Source of the DNA: Rhodospirillaceae bacterium MC! | GTDB taxonomy: Bacteria; Pseudomonadota; Alphaproteobacteria; MC1 | DNA length: 46,686 bases | Assembly (NCBI GenBank): GCA_002632265.1 | Contig: NQOV01000004.1 | Span: 1-46,686, forward strand | Direction: 5' to 3' | Part shown: positions 16,672-24,829 of the stretch, piece by piece | Numbering within the stretch: the first letter of the stretch is position 1 | Layout of the letters: the number at the start of each line of letters is the position of its first letter | Position numbers and translations under genes: made by a program | Notes under the pieces: generated by a model | What the model was told of the DNA's origin: nothing | Databases searched by the model: none | Seen by the model: the letters and a program-made list of their open reading frames with translations, nothing else

Positions 16672-16809
16672 CATTTTTTTAATTTAATTTCACAACTCTT
16701 ATAATGAAGATTTATATACTACATTTGATAAATGCTATTTCACATGATTATAAGAAAATACCATTTATTAATATTCTTAAACTTTAGTGGCTAGAAAATC
16801 GCCACTAAC

Positions 16810-17586
16810 TTACTTCATGAATTTTTCCAGCCATGGGCTTGGTAAGATCGTCTTGTAGATACGCTTGTGAAATTTAACCTTATCGCTCCATTTACCTATT
16901 ACAGCGTTATGGGGTTTGGGATCGCCGTGGAAAGCGAGAATCTTTGTGCCTGTTGGGAGTTTGGGAGCGATGAATTTACGTAAATAAAAGGGCGGTAGAC
17001 AACTAAATTTAAAACTACTACACCATTCTTCAGGAAAAAATTTCAAAGCTCCCCTTTTTTCTATGACTTTAGATGATAAATATTCTTGGCTCGCCGTATA
17101 ATATTTACTAACAACTTCTTGCGGATGAGCCTCAAAGTAGGATTTTATATATCCCAACGTCCCCACTTGCCATGAATACATACTAGCTTGTCCAACATGA
17201 TTTCCTTTAGTGTTCCAGTCGTTTATAATCACGAACTCATCATCTTTAGGATAAAGCCATAACTCATCAAGATTATCGGTAATCAAGACATCTAAATCAA
17301 AAAAGAAAACTCTCTTACCTGTAAGACCACCTAAATTATCATCACACAAGCCCGCTTCCTTTTTATAAGCATATTTTACATCTTCAGGCTTGCAATTCAT
17401 CACAGGCAATGGAAACACATTGATATCAGGATTAAGATCCACCCCATTATCCGTAAAGCAATAAAAATTCAACGAACTAAAAAGCGGGCCCAAAGTCGTA
17501 TTTTCTCGTAATTTCCTATAAAGTAAGTTAACATCAACAGCGGTATATTTATCCCCCCATTTGATACAGATAGCATTAATTTCCAT
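16810..17586 (-). CDS. GT-A type glycosyltransferase-like protein
   Basis: A 258-residue cytosolic protein. RVFFFDLDVLITDNLDELW (about residues 89-107) has the DxD metal/nucleotide-sugar motif of GT-A glycosyltransferases after a hydrophobic strand, and KILAFHGDPKPHNAV near the C-terminus matches the histidine-containing metal-binding end motif seen in GT8-like enzymes. The start METNAICIKWGDKY-like segment (MEINAICIKWGDKY) and YCFTDNG fit the first strands of such folds. The likely role is addition of a sugar to lipopolysaccharide or another surface glycan, but donor and acceptor are unknown. It stands alone between the DUF3576 gene and pyrD with its own upstream region. Confidence 0.7.
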   Translation of the reverse strand: MEINAICIKWGDKYTAVDVNLLYRKLRENTTLGPLFSSLNFYCFTDNGVDLNPDINVFPLPVMNCKPEDVKYAYKKEAGLCDDNLGGLTGKRVFFFDLDVLITDNLDELWLYPKDDEFVIINDWNTKGNHVGQASMYSWQVGTLGYIKSYFEAHPQEVVSKYYTASQEYLSSKVIEKRGALKFFPEEWCSSFKFSCLPPFYLRKFIAPKLPTGTKILAFHGDPKPHNAVIGKWSDKVKFHKRIYKTILPSPWLEKFMK

Positions 17587-17662
17587 ATTAAAAGCCCTAT
17601 TTATGAATTGGTTTAATGAATGTTAGTATTGTAATACAATCCAACCAATTTTACAACCTAAA

Positions 17663-17735
17663 TATATAAAACATAGCGAATGTTTGCACACTTACTTATC
17701 TGTACAACAGTGTTGTGTTCGAACCGTCTGGCAAA
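17663..17735. repeat. Remnant related to the 33/35-bp tandem-repeat arrays
   Basis: Read on the minus strand, CTTTTGCCAGACGGTTCGAAC followed by ACAACACTGTTGT matches the repeat unit and 3' flank of the array at 33.4-33.8 kb. On the plus strand, AACATAGCGAATGTTTGCAC matches the 3' flank of the array at 46.1-46.3 kb. It looks like a single-unit or collapsed copy with both kinds of flank. Confidence 0.55.
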
Positions 17736-17757
17736 AGAAAAAAAGATACTAGTATTT

Positions 17758-18582
17758 TCATTTAAATTCGCAGGGATTAAAATACTGCTCGGCGGTTTTA
17801 ATTAGGGTTTTGACTTTTAAAATATTAGTTGAAGCCATGCCGATACCAAAGGAGTTTGCTCCCACATCGGCGTAGGATTTAATATGATCCGAATGAGTAA
17901 TTCCGCCAGCTCCTACGATGTGGAAATCGTTGGCAAATGACTTTCTCACATGTTCGATCAATTTAAAGTTATGTTTAAGTAAGGGCTTGCCTGATATTCC
18001 GCCTTTTTTTGTGGGAATGGTATTTGAGATGATAAATTGTCTTGCACCGTCATTTAAGTATTGTTCGATATTATTAACCGACTTCAAGCGTGGCGAAAGT
18101 TTTAGCACTGTGTTAAAACTTTCTAGAAACATTTGTAATTCGTGGGAAGATATGGGCAGGATATCTGCATTGGGACAACTTAAATTTAAGACAACCCCAC
18201 CAAACAACAAGCCTTGTTCTTGGCGTGTTTTTAGGGCGTTAAAATGTTCTTGCCAGTCGCCGTCTTTTAAGGACGAAATGGAAATCAAATGATTTTCGCT
18301 CTTGGGATTCGGCGTTTTCCATATGCTAGGATTTCGCAAACCTATTTTATTTCTAAAAGCTTTTTTTCTCATCAAAGGGCGGAAAGTTTTTACAAATTGT
18401 AAAACTGCTCCCCTGCGAACTTCGGTTGTGTAGCTCCCGTAAACGGAGCTTGTATTTTTATATTTTATGTATCTACCAAAAGGAGCAGATAACAATAAAG
18501 GTTTAAATACCCATGAAGAATGCTTTCCATGAGTATTTAAATTGTCAGAGGTGTTATTAATCATTTTGCCAAAAATCTGCAT
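17758..18582 (-). CDS. pyrD: Dihydroorotate dehydrogenase-like protein
   Basis: An FMN-binding TIM-barrel protein of 274 residues. VVLNLSCPNAD (about residue 131) carries the cysteine that serves as catalytic base in class 1 enzymes; VLKLSPRL, IISNTIPTKKGGISGKPLLKHN and FHIVGAGGITHSDHIKSYADVGANSFGIG are the usual FMN-phosphate and substrate loops. It would oxidise dihydroorotate to orotate, fitting adjacent pyrE and nearby pyrF. It is shorter and more divergent than usual, mainly at the N-terminus, and lacks the N-terminal membrane segment of class 2 enzymes. The start overlaps pyrE by 26 bases; an in-frame ATG at 18564 (overlap 8 bases) is an equally good start. Confidence 0.75.
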   Translation of the reverse strand: MQIFGKMINNTSDNLNTHGKHSSWVFKPLLLSAPFGRYIKYKNTSSVYGSYTTEVRRGAVLQFVKTFRPLMRKKAFRNKIGLRNPSIWKTPNPKSENHLISISSLKDGDWQEHFNALKTRQEQGLLFGGVVLNLSCPNADILPISSHELQMFLESFNTVLKLSPRLKSVNNIEQYLNDGARQFIISNTIPTKKGGISGKPLLKHNFKLIEHVRKSFANDFHIVGAGGITHSDHIKSYADVGANSFGIGMASTNILKVKTLIKTAEQYFNPCEFK

Positions 18583-18964
18583 TTAAATTAAATATAGCTG
18601 TGGTATTATCTAGAAGTTTCCCCCTTGCAAATACTACGATAGATTGTATATCTTCGGCCTTATAGCCATGTTCTTTTATTAAAAGCTCTTGATGATCAAC
18701 TATTGATTTACCAGTTGTTAAAACATCATCAGCAATTAAAATTGTTGTGGCATTTTCGTCTTCATATTCCTTTAAAGCATACTCAAAAGGCAAGCCACCT
18801 CTTGGGATTCCGTAAACCTTTTTAAATTTAATCTTGTTAGATACTAAAAAAGCTAAAGTTTTATAATCTTTTTCCGTTAAAGCATCACACTCAATTTTAA
18901 AATCCGAAAAACCGCCTGCGTGCATTTGAAAACGTTCTTTTATGAATAGGTTAGGAGTTGTCAT
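18557..18964 (-). CDS. pyrE: Compact orotate phosphoribosyltransferase-like protein
   Basis: A 135-residue phosphoribosyltransferase fold. TILIADDVLTTGKSIVDHQELL is the PRPP-binding loop (two acidic residues then TTGKS), and YGIPRGGLPFEYALKEY is the upstream loop of the type I fold. Its place directly before pyrD, with pyrF nearby, points to orotate plus PRPP giving OMP. It is much shorter than typical PyrE (about 200 residues), with a reduced N-terminal hood and C-terminus. A different PRTase substrate is possible. A promoter is visible at 19014-19042. Confidence 0.7.
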   Translation of the reverse strand: MTTPNLFIKERFQMHAGGFSDFKIECDALTEKDYKTLAFLVSNKIKFKKVYGIPRGGLPFEYALKEYEDENATTILIADDVLTTGKSIVDHQELLIKEHGYKAEDIQSIVVFARGKLLDNTTAIFNLNADFWQND

Positions 18965-19345
18965 ATTAAAATAGCTCTTTCTTATTTGTTCTTAATGTTA
19001 GTTATAGTTATGTATATTAAAAATAACATAAAAATAAGTCAAGCATTCTTAAAATTCTATAGTTTAAGTTTCCATTAACGAGGCTTAAAAAACTACTATT
19101 TTTCTTATTTAAGTACTTTACTTATTTTATATGTATTTATATTTGTTGTATTGTGTTTCATTATAATCTATGATGAAATTAAGCTTCCAACCTTGGAATT
19201 CAAGTTTTTACGAGATATTACTTTAAAAACTATTCTGTATTTAGCTTACTTAATTTACATACATTATATGTATATCTGCTTATTACATCCACTTAATTAC
19301 GCCCACTTATTATACTTACTTATTAAGTAGACTTATTAAACATAC
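18965..19345. other. AT-rich gap between pyrF and pyrE
   Basis: No gene is visible in this 381-base stretch. The right end carries a degenerate repetition of CACTTATTA/ACTTATTAA-like words (about 19275-19350). The left end holds the pyrE promoter. Confidence 0.5.
19014..19042 (-). promoter_or_regulatory. Probable promoter of pyrE-pyrD
   Basis: Minus strand: TTGACT (19042-19037), 17-base spacer, TAATAT (19019-19014), about 50 bases upstream of the pyrE start. Confidence 0.6.
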
Positions 19346-19996
19346 TTATGAAGTATATTTACGAATGTCCTTAAGAACATCCTTAGGATCTTTGGCATTT
19401 AAGATTGATCTACCCATAATAATGTAATCACTACCATTTAGGATTGCATTTTTAGGAGTTGAAATATGTTGTTGATCGTCATTATTATTAGCAATATCGA
19501 TTCTAATACCTGGAGAATATAATTTTATATCGTGCTTAAACTTAGCTTTAACTTTTTTGGTAATAGTTGGCGGGCAGATAAAATCTCTAACACCGAGATT
19601 TAAATTTCTATCCACAAGTCTCATGAAGTTATCTTCGTCCATATTATCACTTGTTAGAGATATAACAGATAAAGCCTTAACATCTTCATGGGCATTAAGT
19701 GCAGATTTGATCATTTTATCAGATCCCACACCCCAAATTGTCATTAGTTCAAGATTGGAATATAATTTTTTATAATTACGTATGGCACTTTCTACAGTGT
19801 TGGGAATATCATGTAGTTTAAAATCGAAAAATAATTTATAAGCTTTATTTTCCTTAAGAATTTCCTTATATTCATTAACCAAATGCCCATAGGGAATATG
19901 ACCAATTTTAATATAAGATAGTTTATCTTGTGTAGCGTTAATAACTCTATCTATTTGATCTCGGCTGGTGCTATCTAGCGAAAGGATAAAGGACAT
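19346..19996 (-). CDS. pyrF: Orotidine-5'-phosphate decarboxylase
   Basis: A 216-residue TIM-barrel enzyme catalysing the last step of UMP synthesis. FDFKLHDIPNTVESAIRNY (about residues 58-76) contains the DxKxxD catalytic array of the family, SPGIRIDIAN is the phosphate-side loop and GSDYIIMGRSILNAKDP the conserved C-terminal phosphate-binding motif. MSFILSLDSTSRDQ fits the first strand with its substrate-binding aspartate. Together with the pyrE- and pyrD-like genes it gives the final three steps of pyrimidine synthesis in one strand-consistent cluster, although a 381-base gap separates it from pyrE. It follows the AspRS-like gene by 98 bases. Confidence 0.9.
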   Translation of the reverse strand: MSFILSLDSTSRDQIDRVINATQDKLSYIKIGHIPYGHLVNEYKEILKENKAYKLFFDFKLHDIPNTVESAIRNYKKLYSNLELMTIWGVGSDKMIKSALNAHEDVKALSVISLTSDNMDEDNFMRLVDRNLNLGVRDFICPPTITKKVKAKFKHDIKLYSPGIRIDIANNNDDQQHISTPKNAILNGSDYIIMGRSILNAKDPKDVLKDIRKYTS

Positions 19997-20094
19997 GGTT
20001 TCTTACTTTCTCATAAATTATTTAAATTACAAAGCTAATTTCAATGATAGAGTAGAAAAAATCATTCTCCTACTCTATTTACACAATTAACTTA

Positions 20095-20979
20095 TTATAT
20101 CTTACCAACTTTTTTAAGTGCAGACATCATACGAGTTACCCCGATACCGCCACCACTACGTGGGAAGAATTCGAATTTGAAGTAATCTTCAAGTTCTTTT
20201 TCTACTCTTTCTTTACCGAAGATTCTGTATAGTAGATCAGCGTATCCGCCATCCATAATTTCATGGAACATTGTTCTCATTTCTTCAACATTACAAGAAC
20301 GTTCAGCAGATCCGATTGTTTCCATACCGTCGATGATAACATCAACTTTATTACTATGAGTACCGTCGCCACGTTGTTTCATGTTCCAGAATGGGCTAGT
20401 GTAGTTAGGGAAATCTGTAATCAAGCTTGCGATTGTTTCTTCTTTACATAATCTTTCTTCATGATCATGATCAAGTTCTTTTACACCATAACGTTCAGCC
20501 AAGCTGTCGTATGTGAATTCTTTAACGTCATTAACATCTTTTCCTAATCCTAGGAATACGCATAATTCTTTTTCTAATTTTTTAAGTTCATCGATACCAC
20601 CGTGAGATTCGAATTCGAACATTGGGAAGATTGTGCGATGTCTACCAGGTACAAGATCTTTTTCATCTCTGTAAGAAGTTGAGATACAAAAGTAACCTTT
20701 AGCAGATGGATTATTTAGTAGTTCATATTCTAACCAAACTTGCCCAGTTTGTGGCAATGGCCATACCATATTGTTATACTCGTAAGTAGCAACCGTTGTA
20801 GGATCTTCGCATGCTGCAAGAATTGATAAACGGGTTTGAGTTGGAGCTTCAATATATCCACGAGACAAAAAGAATTCTCTTAATAAGTTTACAGTTTTGC
20901 TGTAATCTTCAGCATTAATAAGTTCAGCTTTATATACGCCAGCTGGATTGTATTCAGGAATGTTTAATGCAACAGTCAT
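20095..20979 (-). CDS. Stand-alone AspRS/AsnRS-like catalytic domain protein
   Basis: A 294-residue class IIb aminoacyl-tRNA synthetase core without the N-terminal OB-fold anticodon-binding domain. Motif 2 is recognisable in ISTSYRDEKDLVPGRHRTIFPMFEFES (Arg and the flipping-loop region) and motif 3 in RSGGGIGVTRMMSALKK with its ATP-binding arginine. Such truncated proteins include the archaeal asparagine synthetase related to AsnRS, which is about this length, and bacterial AsnA, which is similar in design but not in sequence. Amidation of aspartate or another aminoacyl-adenylate reaction is therefore plausible. Lacking an anticodon-binding domain, it is unlikely to charge tRNA conventionally. 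CGGAG precedes the ATG. It stands upstream of pyrF on the same strand. Confidence 0.75.
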   Translation of the reverse strand: MTVALNIPEYNPAGVYKAELINAEDYSKTVNLLREFFLSRGYIEAPTQTRLSILAACEDPTTVATYEYNNMVWPLPQTGQVWLEYELLNNPSAKGYFCISTSYRDEKDLVPGRHRTIFPMFEFESHGGIDELKKLEKELCVFLGLGKDVNDVKEFTYDSLAERYGVKELDHDHEERLCKEETIASLITDFPNYTSPFWNMKQRGDGTHSNKVDVIIDGMETIGSAERSCNVEEMRTMFHEIMDGGYADLLYRIFGKERVEKELEDYFKFEFFPRSGGGIGVTRMMSALKKVGKI

Positions 20980-21306
20980 TATGTTTCTCCGTTATGATAT
21001 TTCATATTTAAAAGTGTAAAGATCTAATTAAAACAAATACTTAGGATTTGTTTTAGATAAAAATTTTTTGACCTCAAAGATCGTAAAAAATTTTTGTGCT
21101 TTGTTTAACAGTATTCGGCTTCGTAGCTCGTTTGTTAAACTTCCCTATAATAACCATAAGCCAACCCTAAAAGCAAATATATTTTTAAACTATTTTACAT
21201 CTTATTGTAATAGTTATATATTTTTTAGAAAAAAGAATAAATATAAATAATGATTCGCTTTTCATTATTAAGATTCTCTTAATAATTTACGAATCCCAAA
21301 CCCAAA
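20980..21306. other. Non-coding region with inverted repeats upstream of the AspRS-like gene
   Basis: No gene is supported. AAAAATTTTTT (21059-21069) pairs perfectly with 21085-21095, and GTTTAACA (21103-21110) pairs with TGTTAAAC (21133-21140). Three GANTC sites lie at 21252-21295. The promoter of the AspRS-like gene should be at the left end. Confidence 0.5.
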
Positions 21307-21408
21307 GGGTGTGAAAAAGTGCTTATCCAAGGTTCTTAAGGCATACGGGGTGTATACCCCATACATAAGTATGCCTTAAGGGCTTTGGATGAGTGCTTTT
21401 TCACACCC
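21307..21408. repeat. Long hairpin variant F2
   Basis: A 102-base, almost fully paired stem: outer arms GGGTGTGAAAAAGTGC and GTGCTTTTTCACACCC, and an inner perfect arm CTTAAGGCATAC / GTATGCCTTAAG. The loop begins GGGGTGTATA and ends CATACATAA. Unlike the other copies it does not touch a stop codon; it lies about 100 bases before addB. Confidence 0.85.
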
Positions 21409-21436
21409 CTTGAAAATAATTTTCTCAAAAAAGTTC

Positions 21437-21465
21437 TTGTTCTCTTTTTGTTTTTATGATAATAT
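21437..21465 (+). promoter_or_regulatory. Probable addB promoter
   Basis: TTGTTC (21437-21442), 17-base spacer, TAATAT (21460-21465), about 47 bases before the addB ATG. This placement supports the start at 21512 over the upstream ATG at 21389. Confidence 0.5.
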
Positions 21466-21511
21466 AACTATAATTCACAAGAATCAAGCACTCAAAAGAG
21501 AGAAAAGTATA

Positions 21512-24500
21512 ATGAGTATTTACAATATTTCAGCAAGTTACGATTTTTCCGATGTCCTAGCCAAGCACATTTTAAAGGATTCGGATATCCATAACAGTAT
21601 TATTTTTCTTCCGACTAAGCGTGCTATCCGTACCATGCAAGAAGCATTCTTACGCTTATCGGACGGTAAACCCCTGTTATTGCCAAGACTAATTGCCCTA
21701 GGAGATCCTGATGATACCTCGATTCTCATTGATCAACTTACAGATCATGATGATTCGCTTTTAACTCTCAAGCCTGCCATTAGTAATAAGTTGCGTCTCC
21801 TACATTTTACGCAATTTGTGCGAAGATTATACGAAAATTTAAAGCGTCCTGCCCCAACCATGACGGTACTTAAGCAATCCCAAGAATTATCGACCTTTCT
21901 CGATACGGCTCAACGCTTTGAAGTGGATCTTAGTAAACTCGAAAAATTAGTGCCAGAAGAATATTCCAAACATTGGAATGAGAATCTCGCCTTTTTAAAG
22001 ATCATCAGCCACTCATGGCAAGATTTCCTTAAGGATATGGATTTGCTTGATCCTGTAGATCGTTGGGTGCGAATCATCAATTCCATATGCAGATATTGGC
22101 AAGAACATCCGCCTAAACAAAAAATATACATAGCAGGTTATAGCGGTTCTGTTCCTGCCATGGCTAGATTACTTAAGACCATCAGCGAAAACGAAAATGG
22201 TTGCGTGATCTTGCCTGATCTTGACACGAATCCCTATTTACAAGCGGAATATGATATGGGAAATCTAAGGGAAACACATCCGCAATATTCCTTATATAAG
22301 CTGTGCGATCAAATGGGAATCCTACCCAGATCCATCGAAGAATTACCAGGGGATCATATACAAAATAATAAGATATTACCAATCATAGTCCGCTCGGCAT
22401 TTGCTCCCAATGGAGTATCTTACGCCGAAGAGTATGAAAAACTAGCACATACAAAAGCCACCACGATCCATACTGCCACTTTAAATAGTGAGCAGGAAGA
22501 GGCCTTATATATTGCTGGCGTCATGCGTAAGATAGCCGAAAAAGATAGCACCACATGCACCCTAGTTACTCCCAACCGCAAGCAAGCCCAAAGGGTTAAA
22601 GCCGAGCTTAAACGTTGGGATATTCAAGTGGATGATTCCGCAGGTTCGCAATTGATACACACAGCAAAAGGCGTATTAGTTAACAGTATCTTAGAAGTAT
22701 TCTTTAAGGATTTTAATGCGGTAAATGTTCTTTCCATGTTAAAACATAATCTATGTTGGCACGCTTGGGCAGATAAGCAAAAATCCGTTGATATCCTAGA
22801 TATCGCCCTACGTGGTGTAGGAGCTAAAAAATCCCTGCATGAGCTGAAAAATAAGGCTCTACAGACTATCGGCAAGGATCAAGAAAACAATAGTAATTAC
22901 AAACATAATTTCCAACATTTAGGATCTAAAGAAGAAATACTCAAGCATATGGACAAGCTTTTTTCCCATATGGAACAAGCATTTGCCCCAATGTTTGCCA
23001 TAAGCACAGCCAATGAAGAACACTTCAATACTACTCTTGATTTTAATATCAGCGAAAAACTAACCGCCATAGTTCAAACAATCGAAAATATCGCCAACAG
23101 CGAACCATATGATAATGATAATCATGATAATAAAACCAATCCCGACAAAAAAGACGGCCATAAAAACATGTGGATAGATGATGACGGTGTTACCTGTGCC
23201 AACATGTTTACAGATCTCTTAAAACTAGCCGAAGAAAATAAGGATTATGAGCTATTTAAAGGGCAAAACATTTCACAAACCATATCTTTTTTCATGTCTA
23301 ACACTCAAGTACGAGCGAGCTTTTCCAATCATCCACGCTTGCACATTCTCGGCATGTTAGAATCACGTTTTCATCGTGCTGATGTGGTTATTATCGGCGA
23401 TATGAATGACGGCTCACTCCCACCAACGCCCACTCCTAGCCCATGGTTAAACAAAGCCATGTCAAGAGCCATAAACATGCCTGTTGATGATACTAAAGTC
23501 GGCGATTCTGCCCATGATTTCGCTTTCTCTATGGGGGCCGATAGTATATATCTCACACGCTCGGAAAAAGTCGACAATGCTAAATCTCTACTTTCCCCAT
23601 GGTGGTTAAAAATCAAAAATTATATAGATAATCAGAACAAACTACATAAAGACAAAAATAAGGCAATGGATATCACATTCGCCACAGATGATTTTAACAT
23701 CACTCATATAGATAAAGCAGAAAAGCTCATTCCAACCGTACCGCCACAACCTTTAGTACCTGTTAAGTATCGTCCGCAACACTTATCGGTAACAGGGATT
23801 GAAGCTTTAGTCCAAAATCCTTATTATATTTATGCTCGTAATATTTTAAAGTTACAAAAATTAGCCGATTTTAACGAGCAAGGCTCATACGCAGGTTACG
23901 GCAGTTGGATACATAAAATATTCGAAACATTCTCCTATAATCCCACCGCTAGCACAAGCGAAAATGTAGCAAGACTGGATCGCCTAGCACAAAAATACAT
24001 CCATGATTATACCAATGACGACATGGAAAAAATCATCTGGAATCATCGTTTTTCACGTACTAAATACGGCATGCACGCCCAAATCAGAGACAATTCTCAT
24101 GATTTCATCCATAGTTACAACGAAAAATACGGCATATATAACATAACCTTAGATAACAAAAGCACATTTACCCTAACAGGCATAGTCGATCGTCTTGATG
24201 TCATTGAAGTTGAGTATGATAATAACAACAAAAGCGAAGAAAAAATCCGTATTATTGATTATAAAACAGGTAAAGCCCCAACAAGACCCAAGGTGTTAAG
24301 CGGATTCTATCCACAATTGCCCCTACTTGCTCTCATCGCCCAAGAAGGCGGATACAGATCCCATAATGATAACACTCTAGACATTCAAAATATGCAAGCC
24401 CATAGCATGTGGTATTGGCAAGTGGAATCTTCAAACATCAAGCCTACATTTGTCCCCGCCAAACCCACCGCCAAGGAAGATAAAACCCATGACGAACTCA

Positions 24501-24664
24501 TAAGCGAATTGATCCTAAATACTAAATACTCCTTAAAGAAACTCTTAAACGATTTTACCAAAGAAGAAACCGTATACAACGCCCACCCCCACGGAATCGG
24601 CGAAAGCAAACGCACCGACTATGACCACTTGGCAAGAGTAGAACAATGGAGTAAAGAGCTATGA
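21512..24664 (+). CDS. addB: Double-strand break repair protein AddB
   Basis: A 1050-residue subunit of the AddAB helicase-nuclease, which processes double-strand ends for RecA loading. The N-terminal helicase-like part has IIFLPTKRAIRTMQEAFLR in place of a canonical Walker A, and later VVIIGDMNDGSLPPTPTPSPWLNKAM, characteristic of alphaproteobacterial AddB. The C-terminal RecB-like nuclease domain keeps IRIIDYKTGKAPTRP (Asp and Lys of the catalytic motif) about 100 residues from the end. ATG 21512 is preceded by GAGAGAAAAG; the frame is open to 21389 but the promoter argues against using that start. addA follows after hairpin H7. Confidence 0.92.
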   Translation: MSIYNISASYDFSDVLAKHILKDSDIHNSIIFLPTKRAIRTMQEAFLRLSDGKPLLLPRLIALGDPDDTSILIDQLTDHDDSLLTLKPAISNKLRLLHFTQFVRRLYENLKRPAPTMTVLKQSQELSTFLDTAQRFEVDLSKLEKLVPEEYSKHWNENLAFLKIISHSWQDFLKDMDLLDPVDRWVRIINSICRYWQEHPPKQKIYIAGYSGSVPAMARLLKTISENENGCVILPDLDTNPYLQAEYDMGNLRETHPQYSLYKLCDQMGILPRSIEELPGDHIQNNKILPIIVRSAFAPNGVSYAEEYEKLAHTKATTIHTATLNSEQEEALYIAGVMRKIAEKDSTTCTLVTPNRKQAQRVKAELKRWDIQVDDSAGSQLIHTAKGVLVNSILEVFFKDFNAVNVLSMLKHNLCWHAWADKQKSVDILDIALRGVGAKKSLHELKNKALQTIGKDQENNSNYKHNFQHLGSKEEILKHMDKLFSHMEQAFAPMFAISTANEEHFNTTLDFNISEKLTAIVQTIENIANSEPYDNDNHDNKTNPDKKDGHKNMWIDDDGVTCANMFTDLLKLAEENKDYELFKGQNISQTISFFMSNTQVRASFSNHPRLHILGMLESRFHRADVVIIGDMNDGSLPPTPTPSPWLNKAMSRAINMPVDDTKVGDSAHDFAFSMGADSIYLTRSEKVDNAKSLLSPWWLKIKNYIDNQNKLHKDKNKAMDITFATDDFNITHIDKAEKLIPTVPPQPLVPVKYRPQHLSVTGIEALVQNPYYIYARNILKLQKLADFNEQGSYAGYGSWIHKIFETFSYNPTASTSENVARLDRLAQKYIHDYTNDDMEKIIWNHRFSRTKYGMHAQIRDNSHDFIHSYNEKYGIYNITLDNKSTFTLTGIVDRLDVIEVEYDNNNKSEEKIRIIDYKTGKAPTRPKVLSGFYPQLPLLALIAQEGGYRSHNDNTLDIQNMQAHSMWYWQVESSNIKPTFVPAKPTAKEDKTHDELISELILNTKYSLKKLLNDFTKEETVYNAHPHGIGESKRTDYDHLARVEQWSKEL

Positions 24665-24665
24665 T

Positions 24666-24758
24666 AAATGGGCTAATATGCACCTTAAATTAAAATTAGG
24701 GCTAAGGTAAACTCATAGTACATGTACGCCCTAATTTAAAGCACATCTTAGCCCACTT
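24666..24758. repeat. Long stop-adjacent hairpin (H7), reverse orientation
   Basis: Starts one base after the addB stop codon. Read on the minus strand it has the family order: GGGCTAAGATGTGCTTTAA, arm ATTAGGGC, a loop beginning GTACATGTAC and ending GTTTACCTTA, the complementary arm, then AAGGTGCATATTAGCCC. It is inverted relative to the other copies, but so is addB, so orientation relative to the adjoining gene is the same. The right middle arm has a 3-4 base insertion. Confidence 0.85.
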
Positions 24759-24829
24759 CTCCCACTCCTTTAAGCCGAATCACAAGCAGAACTACAAGCG
24801 AATCACAACAGTAAGATCAAGAGAATCCC

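Noticed and set aside
16600-16674. Longer N-terminus of the DUF3576 protein from ATG 16674 or 16644
   Set aside because: A strong promoter overlaps both ATGs, so they would lie upstream of the transcript start, and the lipoprotein signal peptide begins properly at the GTG at 16599.
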